Source: Erodium maritimum
Lineage: Eukaryota; Streptophyta; Magnoliopsida; Geraniales; Geraniaceae
Direction of reading: 5' to 3'
NCBI GenBank assembly: GCA_963921825.1
Contig: OY997592.1
Location: forward strand, 26,267,730 to 26,331,729
DNA: 64,000 nucleotides
This document shows, piece after piece, positions 54,579 through 64,000 of the stretch. Position numbers and translations under genes: made by a program. The number at the start of each line of letters is the position of its first letter. The first letter of the stretch is position 1. The notes beneath the pieces are model-generated. The model was not told where the DNA came from, did no database searches, and saw nothing but the letters and a program-made list of their open reading frames with translations.

Positions 54579-56268
54579 TTTTTTTGATCGCGAGGTTTTA
54601 TAAGCCATGAGTTCCAAAGACTGAAAATTGAGGATGTTATAGAGCAGCCCGAATCAGAGTTCCAAAATAGAACGATACAATGCAGAGTCATTGAAGACAG
54701 GGAGAAAATGAAAGGAGGATGAAAATGCTGAGAAAATACAAAACTAGAATCAAAATGCAACAACAGAAGGATTGAAGCGGATGAGAATCTTGACCGAGAG
54801 ATAGCAAGAGTTGCTTTCTCCGAAACAATTAATTCATCAGGTACAGATGCACTGATTGCAGCGTTGGAGTCTATTGTAGGCTCCCCATCAATTAAGGCAT
54901 TATTTGAAAAAACTGGTGCGTTTACTTCAACATTTAAGGCTAAATTTGAAATAACTGGCCGTTCGCTTCATCATTAAATGCAGCCGAAATTAATTTGGAA
55001 GTGTTCGAGGAAAGTGACTCATCGGAGACCACCCTCCCCGAGTTCTGGTCCTCCGATTGAGACTCCGACTGAGATTCCGATGAGGCCAAAGTTTTCATCA
55101 CTGGGGGGACCAAATTTCCATCAATTTCGGTGACTGAGATCAAGAAGCGTTCATTCTCCAAAGCGAAAGAAATTTCTTCATTTATTCTCTTACTGGATGA
55201 CGCATGGATGAGTACAAAAGCTTTTTGGAAAGCAAAATTGGTGAGAGAGACCTGGTGCACCATGAAAGTGGTCCCAAATCTGTCAGCAATGCCCTAGTCC
55301 AGCCTTGGATTGGCACGCCACGGATGCAGAGCCACCTGAAGAAGCTGCCTTTACTTAAGCAATCTTCATGCCCATGAATCATGATGATCCAGGAAGAAAG
55401 CCAGCCCTAGTCTTCCTCAATCATACTTCTTTCAAATTCGCGATCAGGGCAGTTGATTATCATTACTCTATTGCCGAGGTCTCTGACCTCAATGTCAAAT
55501 ACATTGTGAGATCCTAATTCATATTCAATAAATTCAGCGTTCCTCATATTGTTGCTGATACCCAACCAAGCTTTCTTCATTAAGGCATTTAGATCAGGAT
55601 CAGTCTTACCAGATACTGAGACTTTGGCTGCGGCATCAAACCTTTTCTCCTTGAGAAAGGTTCGGAGATCTATTGGGAGAGCATCCACATTTTTAAAGGG
55701 AATGGATGAAGCCGATGGAGATCTCGTAAATCTCTCTTTTGCTTGCGCAACAAATAGCGTTATGCCCTTCAACTTGTTGCCTTTAAATTCTTCTATTGCT
55801 TTCTGCAGATCACTTCCTTTATGGAGTGTGACGAAAAAAAAGGCTTTCCCATCTTTGTTTGGTGACCGAGGGATGTGTAAGTCAGCAATTTCGCCAAACT
55901 GAGAGAAGAAATTGAGAAGCTCGTCCTTGGATGAATTCAGTGGCACATTCCTGATATAAATCTTCCTTGGATGCATGAAGCTTTTGCCAACAACATTGAA
56001 TCTTCTTGTACAGGTTTGCTGTTTGGCTTCATAGCGAGATTCCGAGGAGGTCTCATGAGTGTTGACCCCAACATCGTCTTCCGCTCTGAACTCCCCCTCT
56101 TCCCTATCAAAAGGTTCCTTTAACTGAGATCTCTCAGTTGCAGATCGAACGCTCGGCACCGGTGAGGACCCCAAGAGTCTGGGTTCCTCATGAGTGTAAT
56201 TCGCTCGGGAGAGCGTTTTGCGAGCCGTTATTATTTTTAGTGTCAGAATTTACTATGACATATAATTT
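54579..56268 (-). mobile_element. ORF1-only LINE 2 (RRM type)
   Basis: A minus-strand non-LTR element ending in ...GCGATC plus a nine-A tail (T run at 54577-54585). LINE 1 likewise ends in CTATC plus a nine-A tail. A possible target duplication ATCATACTT is at 54570-54578 and 56269-56277. The content is a decayed ORF1 with RRM and a downstream domain, then about 360 bp without coding potential, then the tail. No ORF2 is present. The start lacks an ATG, consistent with 5' truncation. It begins about 180 bp past the HSFB1 stop, in antisense. Confidence 0.7.
54940..56174 (-). pseudogene. LINE 2 ORF1 protein with RRM
   Basis: An open stretch of 255 codons from 56174 (first codon TTG; the frame is open further upstream). 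The RRM is at residues 70-145: RNP2 is Ile-Tyr-Ile-Arg-Asn-Val (72-77), RNP1 is Lys-Ala-Phe-Phe-Phe-Val-Thr-Leu (110-117). A domain with Trp-Leu-Gly-Ile follows. After an in-frame TAG at 55407 the same frame continues (Leu-Cys-Ile-Arg-Gly-Val-Pro-Ile-Gln-Gly-Trp), a pattern of plant LINE ORF1 C-terminal domains. It is then frameshifted into 55263-54940, which ends in a Ser/Glu-rich tail. The total of roughly 410 codons is a normal ORF1 length. Not functional. Confidence 0.7.
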
Positions 56269-56277
56269 ATCATACTT

Positions 56278-57347
56278 GCTTTGGAATGCCACATATGAAC
56301 GATATGCTATTTTTAATCGGTAGCGGAACGTTGACGGATAGGTACTAACATGAAAAGAAACATTGATAAAAAGAATCGAAACCTTGGTGGATAGCTGGCG
56401 AATAAGCGCTGGAGGATAACGTTAACAGTTACGTTACCGACGACTATATCAACCAACGTATGTGATTGTTGCCAGTCAGCGACTACCTCAAGAGCATCGC
56501 CGGCCATTACCAACCAATTTGGTTATGCCACGTGGATGCGTCGACAGTAGATTTTTTTCTATTTAAACAGCAAGCTTCTCTTTAAATTTCACATAGCTAC
56601 ACAAATTTTCTCATTCAACTACTCTCATCTTTTTTTAATAGAATATGTCCCAGAAACACAAGAGTACTTTCCCCGAAGCCAATATTATGTCCCGTCAACT
56701 CAAGAAATTCCGCTCGATGAAGACGGCGTGGAGGTGTAGTTAAGTCCCCACACTATCGAAGGTTCGCAGCCACCGACAAACCAATCGAGCCAGCTCACAA
56801 CATAAAAGATAATTTCGCCACTGACTCCTCTCTTCCCAAATTCCTCCACCAATTTGTTATCAAAGCTTCGTTTAACCGAATCGTCAATAGATCGCGGGCG
56901 ACAAAGTTATCCATGGTCCCCTGATGAAGAAATGGTGTTGTGTCTTGTGTGGCTTGATCATGCACGCCCAGAGCCAAACATCCGTTAGTGACCCGATGTT
57001 TACAACTACTACGTTGCCTCGACACTTGATGTCGCGCCACTACGAAACTCACCTGTCGCACGAAATTGAATTTCGGCTTAAATAGCCAACCACTGAACCT
57101 TCTTCTTCACGATTCCGCTGCACACCTCTGTTTCTCCATGCTTCTTCCTCATTTTATCGGCAAATCATCCACCCAGCAAACCTGAACCACCCATCTCTCC
57201 AACGAAATCTTCCGCTGGCGGCGTTTCTACGATCGTTCACGTCGGGCGCCGTTTCACCTTCCGTTTCAAGCTTCATCGACGATTCTACGAGTTATTGATG
57301 CGTCAATGCTTCCTCGTCTCCTTCGTACCAAGTGGGATAATGGACGG
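56278..57347. other. Unassigned sequence downstream of LINE 2
   Basis: If LINE 2 is bounded as proposed, this may include the original downstream flank of HSFB1. A TATA-like TCTATTTAAAC near 56559 is followed by a plus frame with Glu-Tyr-Val-Pro-Glu-Thr-Gln-Glu-Tyr and Leu-Asp-Glu-Asp-Gly-Val-Glu-Val (about 56640-56740) that then stops. I recognise no family. It may be a dead gene or a transposon fragment. Confidence 0.3.
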
Positions 57348-58210
57348 TGATGAGCGTAAATTTGTCCTATCTAATTTGGCTAGTTTTCCCTATATTTTTA
57401 TCTTGTTTGTGCCTCGTTTGTATATTTTTAGCATATTTTAATAATTGTCTTAAAGCCCCTTAATCGTTGATATTTTTTGTTTCTTTATAATATATCCAAA
57501 ATTGGTCTCATTTTGTAGGTCTCTGAAAAAGAAAAATATCGGCGAAAGAACGAGAGCATTCAGAGCTAAAACGGAGTAAATACGAGCAAAAGAAGATAAA
57601 ATGGTTATAAAAATATAAGAGCCAACCCATGCGCGCCACGTGTCCTATTAGACTTGGTCAATGCTCCTGCTGCTCTCCTTCATCTGACTTGTGCGTGGTT
57701 TCGAAAATAATAAGAGGCATGACAGAAGCATTTTTTGGAGGAATTACAGAGAGAACAGCGAAGCGAGGAGCAGGTCTTCAACTCGCCGGATCTCCCACCT
57801 CCGGGGACCGTCCGACGATTTCCAGCTACCAAATCGAAGCCTGAACTCCCCTCTTCCCATTTATACCACTTTTTTCGATTTTTGGAGGCCTAAAAGTTCA
57901 GATTTAAAGCTTCAAAGTCAGCTCACTTCCAACTCAGATTTCAGCTTGTTTTTGGGGTTTTGGTTCGATTTTGAGCGGGTTTTTGACGATATAAGCTAGG
58001 AATCGACATTCCTAGCACGGTTTACACTTCTTATCATCATTTCTTAAGCTCAATGTCGATTTCAAACCTTGATTTTGTGAATTTTTGCCCCATGGTTTGG
58101 GAGTAGTCGCTTCGAGTCATGGATGTCGTTGTAAATATATATTAGTTTAATTAATGCATGAGATTATTCATTTGTGGTGTTAGATGATGATTTTTGCAAA
58201 TTTGAACATA
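57348..58210 (+). repeat. Element E left terminal repeat region
   Basis: It starts TGATGAGCGTAAATTTGTCC. The first 113 bp or so match 63858 onward at roughly 90%, in the same orientation, as paired LTRs would. The match fades after that. No primer site or coding domain was found. Element type is open. Confidence 0.4.
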
Positions 58211-58218
58211 CCTATTTG

Positions 58219-59537
58219 TAGGGCTGGGCAAAATACACAGGAATCACCGAAACCGGCTGGCACCGTCCGGAACCGTCACCGGAATAACCGAAACCGGCGG
58301 TTTCGGTGTCGGGGCCGGCCAGAAAACACCTGAACCGGCGACATTTCCGGTGGTTACCGGTTTTCTGCTTTAAAAACCGAAATTAAACCGGCCGGCCGGC
58401 CCTTTTTATTTAGCCCAATTTATTTTTTTCAACCCAGTCTATATTCATTTCCTGAGCCCAGTTGATCTCATTTTTGCCGAGCCCAGCCCATAGTTTAGCG
58501 TCCCAATACCCATCTCATCACCACACCTTTAAACCCTTACCTTTGTCTATAAATATCATACTTATCTCTTAATCTCCAACACTCAACTCACCACACAAAA
58601 CACACCTATCATATACCCTAGCCGCCGCCTCTCTTCTCTGTAGCTTCTTCTTTTAGTTTCCTCTTCTATGAACTCTGTACTCTGTAGTGATATTCTTCTT
58701 TTCTCTCTTTTCCATCTTCTAATCTCGTTTTGATTTTACTGTTTTTGTGTTCTATGTATTCTTATTATGTAGATTCATGTAATTAGTTTTCTCTTTTTCA
58801 TTTTTTTGTTCCTATTGCAAAGATTCAGCTTTATGTTTTCATTATTGTGTGAATCTGAACAATATGGATTAAAATTTCATTTTGGATCGGTGATGTGCTT
58901 AAATCTGAGATCCATGCATGGTTATATTGAGTTATTTTTTTGTTCTTCAAGTATTCAGATCTGGTTGGATAGGTGATGATACTCAACTAAACTGAGATCC
59001 ATATCTCCTGTTTATATTTGAATCCTATTTTCATTTGTTATCAAATGAGTAGATCTAGCTAGTTTAAATTTTACTATTTGTTTTGCATTTAGTTTCGGTA
59101 TGTCTATTGAATCTCTAGCTCAATTATTTTGTTCAGTTTCATTTTTTTTGTTTATATTCTCTATTGGTGATACATCCATACCAGTAATCGTCTGTAATAT
59201 CTATTGTTTCTGTTTTGTTGACTATTACTGAAAATAAAATGTAATACAGTGCAGAAAAGTTGAAAGCAGATTAAACCATAAAATGTATTTAGTTAATAGC
59301 CTGTTGAAACGTACAAAAATAAGGGAAAATGGCTTGGTAACTACAAAAAAGTAGTTAAATAATTGGAGTTTCGAAAAGTGGATAAAATTTGGATATTTGA
59401 GAAGGCCAAATAGATGCCCAATGGGCTCGGTGTCACCGGTTAAAAACCGGCACCGACGGTTATAAAGACCGGCCGGCGATTAGTACTCCCGCCGGTAAGG
59501 GTCTCCGGTGCCGGTTGCCCGGCCGTGCCCACCCCTA
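58219..59537. mobile_element. Non-autonomous hAT element
   Basis: 1319 bp with inverted ends TAGGGCTGGGCA and TGCCCACCCCTA (one mismatch) and a perfect 8-bp duplication CCTATTTG at 58211-58218 and 59538-59545. The subterminal regions at both ends are packed with CCGG and CCGGC motifs, likely transposase-binding sites. The interior looks like the promoter and 5' UTR of a larger element: TCTATAAATATCA near 58542, then a CT-rich leader. No transposase ORF remains. Confidence 0.9.
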
Positions 59538-59551
59538 CCTATTTGTGTTCG

Positions 59552-62500
59552 TGTAATATTTGACTCAAAAATTAAATTTAAATTAATAATAATAATAAAA
59601 TTTAAAAAAAGAAAAGAAAAGAAGAGGAGTCTAATATTTTAGCCCATGAGTTAAGCCCATTTAACCCAAACTTAAGCCCACCTCTCATTATCTTGTATTG
59701 ATATATAGGAATAATAGGGTTTTGGTGGCATTGAGTCTTGTACAGAGTTGCGGCGGCATCCATTTGCAGAGAGAGATTGGAAATCAATCTTGGGTGGCTT
59801 TGTAAGGATCAAGAGGGAAGAAATTAGTCCAGATAGAACAAGACCATTAATGTAAATATTGAGTCCCAGTATGTTGTTCATACGGTAACACCTCTTATGG
59901 AGCAGTAAATACTTCATGTGTTCCATGGTTTAGAAGCAACAAGGAATCAATATTTGGTTGATGTGCTGTTCAAGAAATCAAGAGATCAAGAAAGCCTGGT
60001 CAGGTGAAGGAAGGTTTTTGGGTTATATCAAGTAAAAGGTTGGGTCTTTACAGATTCAAGGTTAGCCACGGTGAAAAGGGATTTACAAAGGTAGGTAATC
60101 TTTAATTCTTTCTTTCTCCTTTTGTTTCTCGTAGTATGTTGGCAAGACCAAAGAGTTATGGTTATTGATTTCTTAATCTTGGAGCTAAGAGTTGGTAACA
60201 AAAGATTGGATATTTTCTTTTGTGGATTACCAACTTGTTTTGAGAGGGAGGGGAAAAGAGGGTATTTTTCCGGCGATCGGAGGTTCCCCGGAGAGGGGAT
60301 TGACCGACCATGGTCGGCCACACTTGGACCCGTGACCGGCCCGATCCGGTCCGGCCACCCACGGCCATGTGTGGCCGTGGGGCCCACATGGCCGGGATTT
60401 GGTTGTTTCGTGCTTGGAAGGTCTTGGGTGAACCCCGAGACGATACATTCACACTCGGAACGAATTATGGATGTGATTCATAAAACTTTGGGAAAAACGC
60501 TTAGAAACTTTAAATGAGATTTTAGAACGCTCGGAACTCAGAATTTAATTCCGTCAAATGCTTTGGAACAAGTAAATTAATTACGTTGGATAGACACGAA
60601 TATGGAAACTTTCAGAGTCCCGAGGGACGTTTTCCCGATTCAGGACAAAATGGGCCTTCCGGGCCCATTTTGCCAAGTTGAGCAATTGGGATTAGTTTGG
60701 GTATTTACCTCTTTAATCCACATTTGAATTAGCATTAATTCTTGTATTGCTTGTAATCTTATACATTGGACCCGAGCTTGGTGGAGGAGGAGATTTTTGG
60801 ACCCCGTGAAGTGACGAGGAGGAAGCTAGCCAGGTCGTCCGCTACTGGATTGGATTGCTTTTGAGATAGGGAAAGTAGCGAATACCAGTTTAATTGCGAA
60901 AAGTTACTAGTATGCATATAGGTTGTAATTACTTGATCTAATTGTTAGAATTGCATGATTAGGATGTGAGGAACAAGTGAAATGAGGGATAGCTTACGAG
61001 CCATGTCGAGTCGTAAGTTTGAGAATTGTCGTGCTGTAGAAATGCTTGCTGGCCATGTCGAGCCCTTAGGTTCGTGTGTTGATTGTAATGCCATGATCTA
61101 TGATTGTGATGCTTGATGTGTGGTTTATCCGTTGTTAGGTTGAGAATCATGATAGGGTATACTCGGTGTAGTATGTTGCTATGTTTGGGCAAGTGTGTCA
61201 TGCTTGATATGACGTGAACTATTGCTTGTGGTATGATCGGGTGATTGATAGACCGATATGATGTGTTTCGGTAAGATTGTATAGTAATGATATACCATGT
61301 GTTCCGATATGGTACCTATACCGACGGAGATTCCAGTATAGGATATTTAGACTGGTGATGTGTTAGCATGATAGATTGGCATGATATGTTAGTATGATAT
61401 GTTGGTTGATATGTCTGACATGATACGTTGGTGTGACGTGTGCTCGATGAGCGGATTATGTGGTAAGGTGCGCCTGCCTTCCGACCGGGTGTCGGTAAAA
61501 TGAGTTGTGATTTCGTGACGAGGTGCGCCTGCCTTCCGACAGGGTGTCGGTAAAACGAGATGTGGTTACGTGATAAGGTGCGCCTGCCTTCCGACTAGGT
61601 GTCGGTAAAATGTGCTATGGTTTCGTGTTAAGGTGCGCATGGCTTCCGACTATATGTCGGTAAAACGTGCTATGATTCCGTGATAAGGTGCGCCTGCCTT
61701 CCGACTAGGTGTCAGTGAAATGTGCTATATTGGTGTGATCCGGCGTAGTATGGGAGACTCAATGTGTGTATTGTTAATGACTTGTTGCGTGGTTGCTATT
61801 GCTTTACTTGTGTGTTTGTATTGGCTGAACGATGTGAGTTGTTCCATGTGTTGCGGGAAGATACCCAACCGTAGGAGGATTCCGGTCCAGTATGTCATGA
61901 GTTGTACCCCGATGGGAAGATGTTTAGGCCGATGTTAACTTCGGTACGGTGTGGTTGAGCCGGGCTATGAGAAGCCGACACATTGTTCTGGGATACCATA
62001 GATGGTAGTGATTGTTGATATTGCTATGTGTTTTGATTTGTGTTGACTGCTGTAACTGCTTATGCATGCTAGGTGATCTTCTTGATCTAAGATACAGTTT
62101 TACCTGAGTTTAGTGTATTGCCGTGCGGGTTCGCACGCATGGTCGGTTGTGTGATAACCGTGGTTGTTGTCTATTGAGACTTGAGTGAACGATAGTGGTC
62201 AAGGGCATAGATGAGAAAAATGGTTTTAAGTTCGGTTCAACGTCGAGGCTAATTTACGGGTTGTATCCGAGTGGGGACTAAGCGTTGTCTTGGATTTTCT
62301 GTTTAACTGTTCTTAGTTACTGTGCTTACTAGTATGCCCTAATTGGACGGTTACTCGTGATGGTGAGCGGATACTCATCACCTTAACTACTTTTCCTACT
62401 GAGCGAAAGCTCACCCCTTTACTTTGTTGTTCCACAGGTTTTGAGCAGGAGTTGGTCTAGCGGGATTCTCGGAGCCTAGGAGCTAGCGAGGGTCTTAGGC

Positions 62501-62705
62501 TAGTGTGGTCTAGAGACGTACATTCTATTTTTTTTGCACCAAACATTTTGGTTATTACTTGATTTTCGAGTTGTGGACTCGTATCGTCAGATTTGATACT
62601 TTAAAAATGTTATTGGAGATTTATTTCTTTTAAAGTTTCACTTGTATTTATTATTGTTTTAGTTCACGTCTCGAGTCCGGTCAAAACCGGATTTGGGGCG
62701 TGATA
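59552..62705 (+). repeat. Solo LTR D2, 3154 bp (Tekay/Del-like Gypsy)
   Basis: TGTAATATTTGAC to GGGGCGTGATA with a perfect GTTCG duplication at 59547-59551 and 62706-62710. The last 2 kb are homologous to D1 (for example the stretch TACTAGTATGCCCTAATTGG near 62328 and 47439, and the identical end TTTGGGGCGTGA). The first kilobase differs from D1. It inserted six bases from the right end of the hAT duplication. The short ORFs (such as 60122-60517) are not credible genes. Confidence 0.8.
61465..61739 (+). repeat. 55-bp tandem repeat in solo LTR D2
   Basis: Five units anchored by AAGGTGCGCC (with minor variants) at 61465, 61520, 61575, 61630 and 61685, exactly 55 bp apart. Each has CCGAC and GTCGG separated by five bases, a potential hairpin. 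The stem is kept in four of five units although the loop varies. Confidence 0.92.
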
Positions 62706-62710
62706 GTTCG

Positions 62711-63857
62711 TCACCCGATTTAATTGATTTTGGTCAATTTATGTACGTAGATCGTATCCTAGGTTAATTTAACCGGGGAAAATAATTTTTATATATTAAT
62801 TGCATGTTAAATTAGAGATTTTGGGTACGAACTTGATTAGGAGAATTTTCGATCTCTTGAGCGAATATCAAGTGCTAAATTCATATTTTCGTAGCATTAG
62901 TTACTTAATATGTTTGATGCTTATTTTGGATGCTTGACATGATCGTTGTATTCTATATGAGATTGATTATTTTCCGATGATTGATATGTATGTCATGTGT
63001 GTTTAAAGTTAAATTGATGATTTCGGGTGTGTATTGCCCTTGAGTGATTTACTGCTTTGGGTGTAAATTGCCCCGTGAATTATTAGTTATAACTATCTAG
63101 GACCGGTGTATGATTTGTTTGTGCACTTTGAGACTATTGAGACATTAAACCGCATCATTTCTTTTCTAGAGAGGTTGTGTTGTACGCTTGAGTAATACTA
63201 GAACGAGGTTCTATTTAGTTCAACTCGCTTATTGGTACTCGCATATTCGAGAAGTGAACTATGAGTAGCTAGACACAATTCTTTATTTGTGCTTGTCTAT
63301 TTTAGCCTTTGTGTGTTACTAGGGTAAGCACCGCTTATCCTATGTAAGTTGACTCGCTTTGATTACTTATCGATATGATATATTATCGAGTTGAGAAGCA
63401 ACTTAAGAGAACGCAAAATAGATGTATGAAAGTTCGATGATTGGTTTTACTTAAACCATAGAAATTCATACTTGCATATTTACTCCGATGATTGGTTTTT
63501 GAGCCATGACGGGAGTACTCTTTTCACCATGGTTGTTTTCTCCTATACAAAGTTTCAAATTTTTTTCCAAATTTGTCTCTCTCTATTTCTCACAAACTGC
63601 TTATGAACATTTACTTTTCCGTTCTCACTACTTGAACCATTAGCTTACTTTTAGAAGAGTGTATTTAGTGACGTTTATACACTTTTTGCCATTATACCAA
63701 TTTCCATAGATTTAGTCATCCTTGGCCCGATTGCTCCCTTGTGTTCGACCGGTTTCTTACCGTTATAAATATATTGCTTGAACGACCGTGTAAGGAAGAA
63801 TGTTAAAGAGGGTATGCTAAAACCCCGTCTTCAGACGGCTCCAAGAACTTGAGATGC
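62711..63857. other. Non-coding interior of element E
   Basis: AT-rich sequence with no credible ORF, continuing the sequence interrupted by D2 and the hAT element. The stretch CCCTTGTGTTCGACC near 63735 resembles the end region of some plant Gypsy LTRs, a weak hint only. A purine run AAAGAGGG lies near 63803. Confidence 0.35.
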
Positions 63858-64000
63858 TGATGAGCGTAAATTTGTCCTATCTAATTAGACTATTTTTCCC
63901 TATATTTTTACCTTGTTTGTGTCTCGTTTTTTATATTTTTAGCTATATTTAATAATTGCGCAAAACCTCGTCCGGAGTAGATATTTTCTATTTGTTCAAA
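63858..64000 (+). repeat. Element E right terminal repeat (cut by window end)
   Basis: It starts TGATGAGCGTAAATTTGTCC and matches 57348 for about 113 bp. The rest lies beyond the window. Confidence 0.4.

Noticed and set aside
60122..60517. 131-codon ORF and antisense partners in D2
   Set aside because: Located in a solo LTR. The CGG/GGCC-rich local palindromes keep several frames open, and no domain is recognisable.
61465..61739. Regular repeats of 55 bp that superficially resemble a CRISPR array
   Set aside because: The whole 55-bp unit is repeated with no variable spacers, it lies in a plant LTR, and no cas genes exist nearby. It is a simple tandem repeat.

Overview
The window is nuclear DNA from a flowering plant, most likely a eudicot. 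It is a retrotransposon-dense intergenic block with one clear host gene. The evidence is an intron-containing class B heat shock factor, plant-type Copia, Gypsy, Athila and Sirevirus elements primed by plant tRNAs, RRM-type LINEs, and hAT and Mutator-like non-autonomous elements. I saw no bacterial genes, CRISPR array, rRNA or tRNA gene.

0-35 kb is a Russian-doll stack. The base is a decayed Copia element (C) whose pol occupies 293-1930 and whose 3' LTR starts at 2266. That LTR is now spread to about 34832 because other elements landed in it. Sirevirus-like Copia B (2441-17338, TSD ATTCT) carries a Mutator-like MITE (5432-6323, TSD AATTTTAAA) and a Copia of family A (A1, from 6769). A minus-strand Sirevirus LTR (18105-34201) contains a second Mutator-like element (18790-34008). 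This holds a nearly intact Gypsy chromovirus (19208-33467, TSD TGTAG), which in turn holds a young family A Copia (A2, 19837-28299, TSD GAAGC).

35-53 kb holds a minus-strand Athila gag (34879-40065) split by a LINE with a 13-bp TSD. The LINE carries only an RRM-containing ORF1 and is itself split by a solo family A LTR (TSD TTCTC). Next come a doubly truncated family A Copia (A3, 40593-48218) flanked by about 580-bp direct repeats of Athila sequence, a 2.65-kb solo LTR inside it (TSD CTATG), an Athila LTR, a minus-strand Sirevirus gag, a 332-bp TRIM and a hAT MITE.

53-56 kb is the host gene: an HSFB1/TBF1-type heat shock factor (53648-54396, one intron). Its leader has two overlapping upstream ORFs, the second carrying the conserved aromatic-rich HSFB1 uORF2 peptide. 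A second ORF1-only LINE lies antisense 180 bp past its stop codon.

56-64 kb has unassigned sequence, a direct repeat (57348 and 63858) that may be LTRs, a 1.3-kb non-autonomous hAT (TSD CCTATTTG), and a 3.15-kb solo LTR (TSD GTTCG) with five 55-bp tandem repeats.

The strongest leads are: (1) two independent LINEs that keep only an RRM ORF1 and lack ORF2, like mammalian half-L1 elements; (2) a family A Copia subfamily in which two copies share a 21-bp in-frame deletion of the reverse transcriptase YVDD site, yet one copy has LTRs only about 1% diverged, implying mobilisation in trans; (3) the conserved translational-control uORF of HSFB1.
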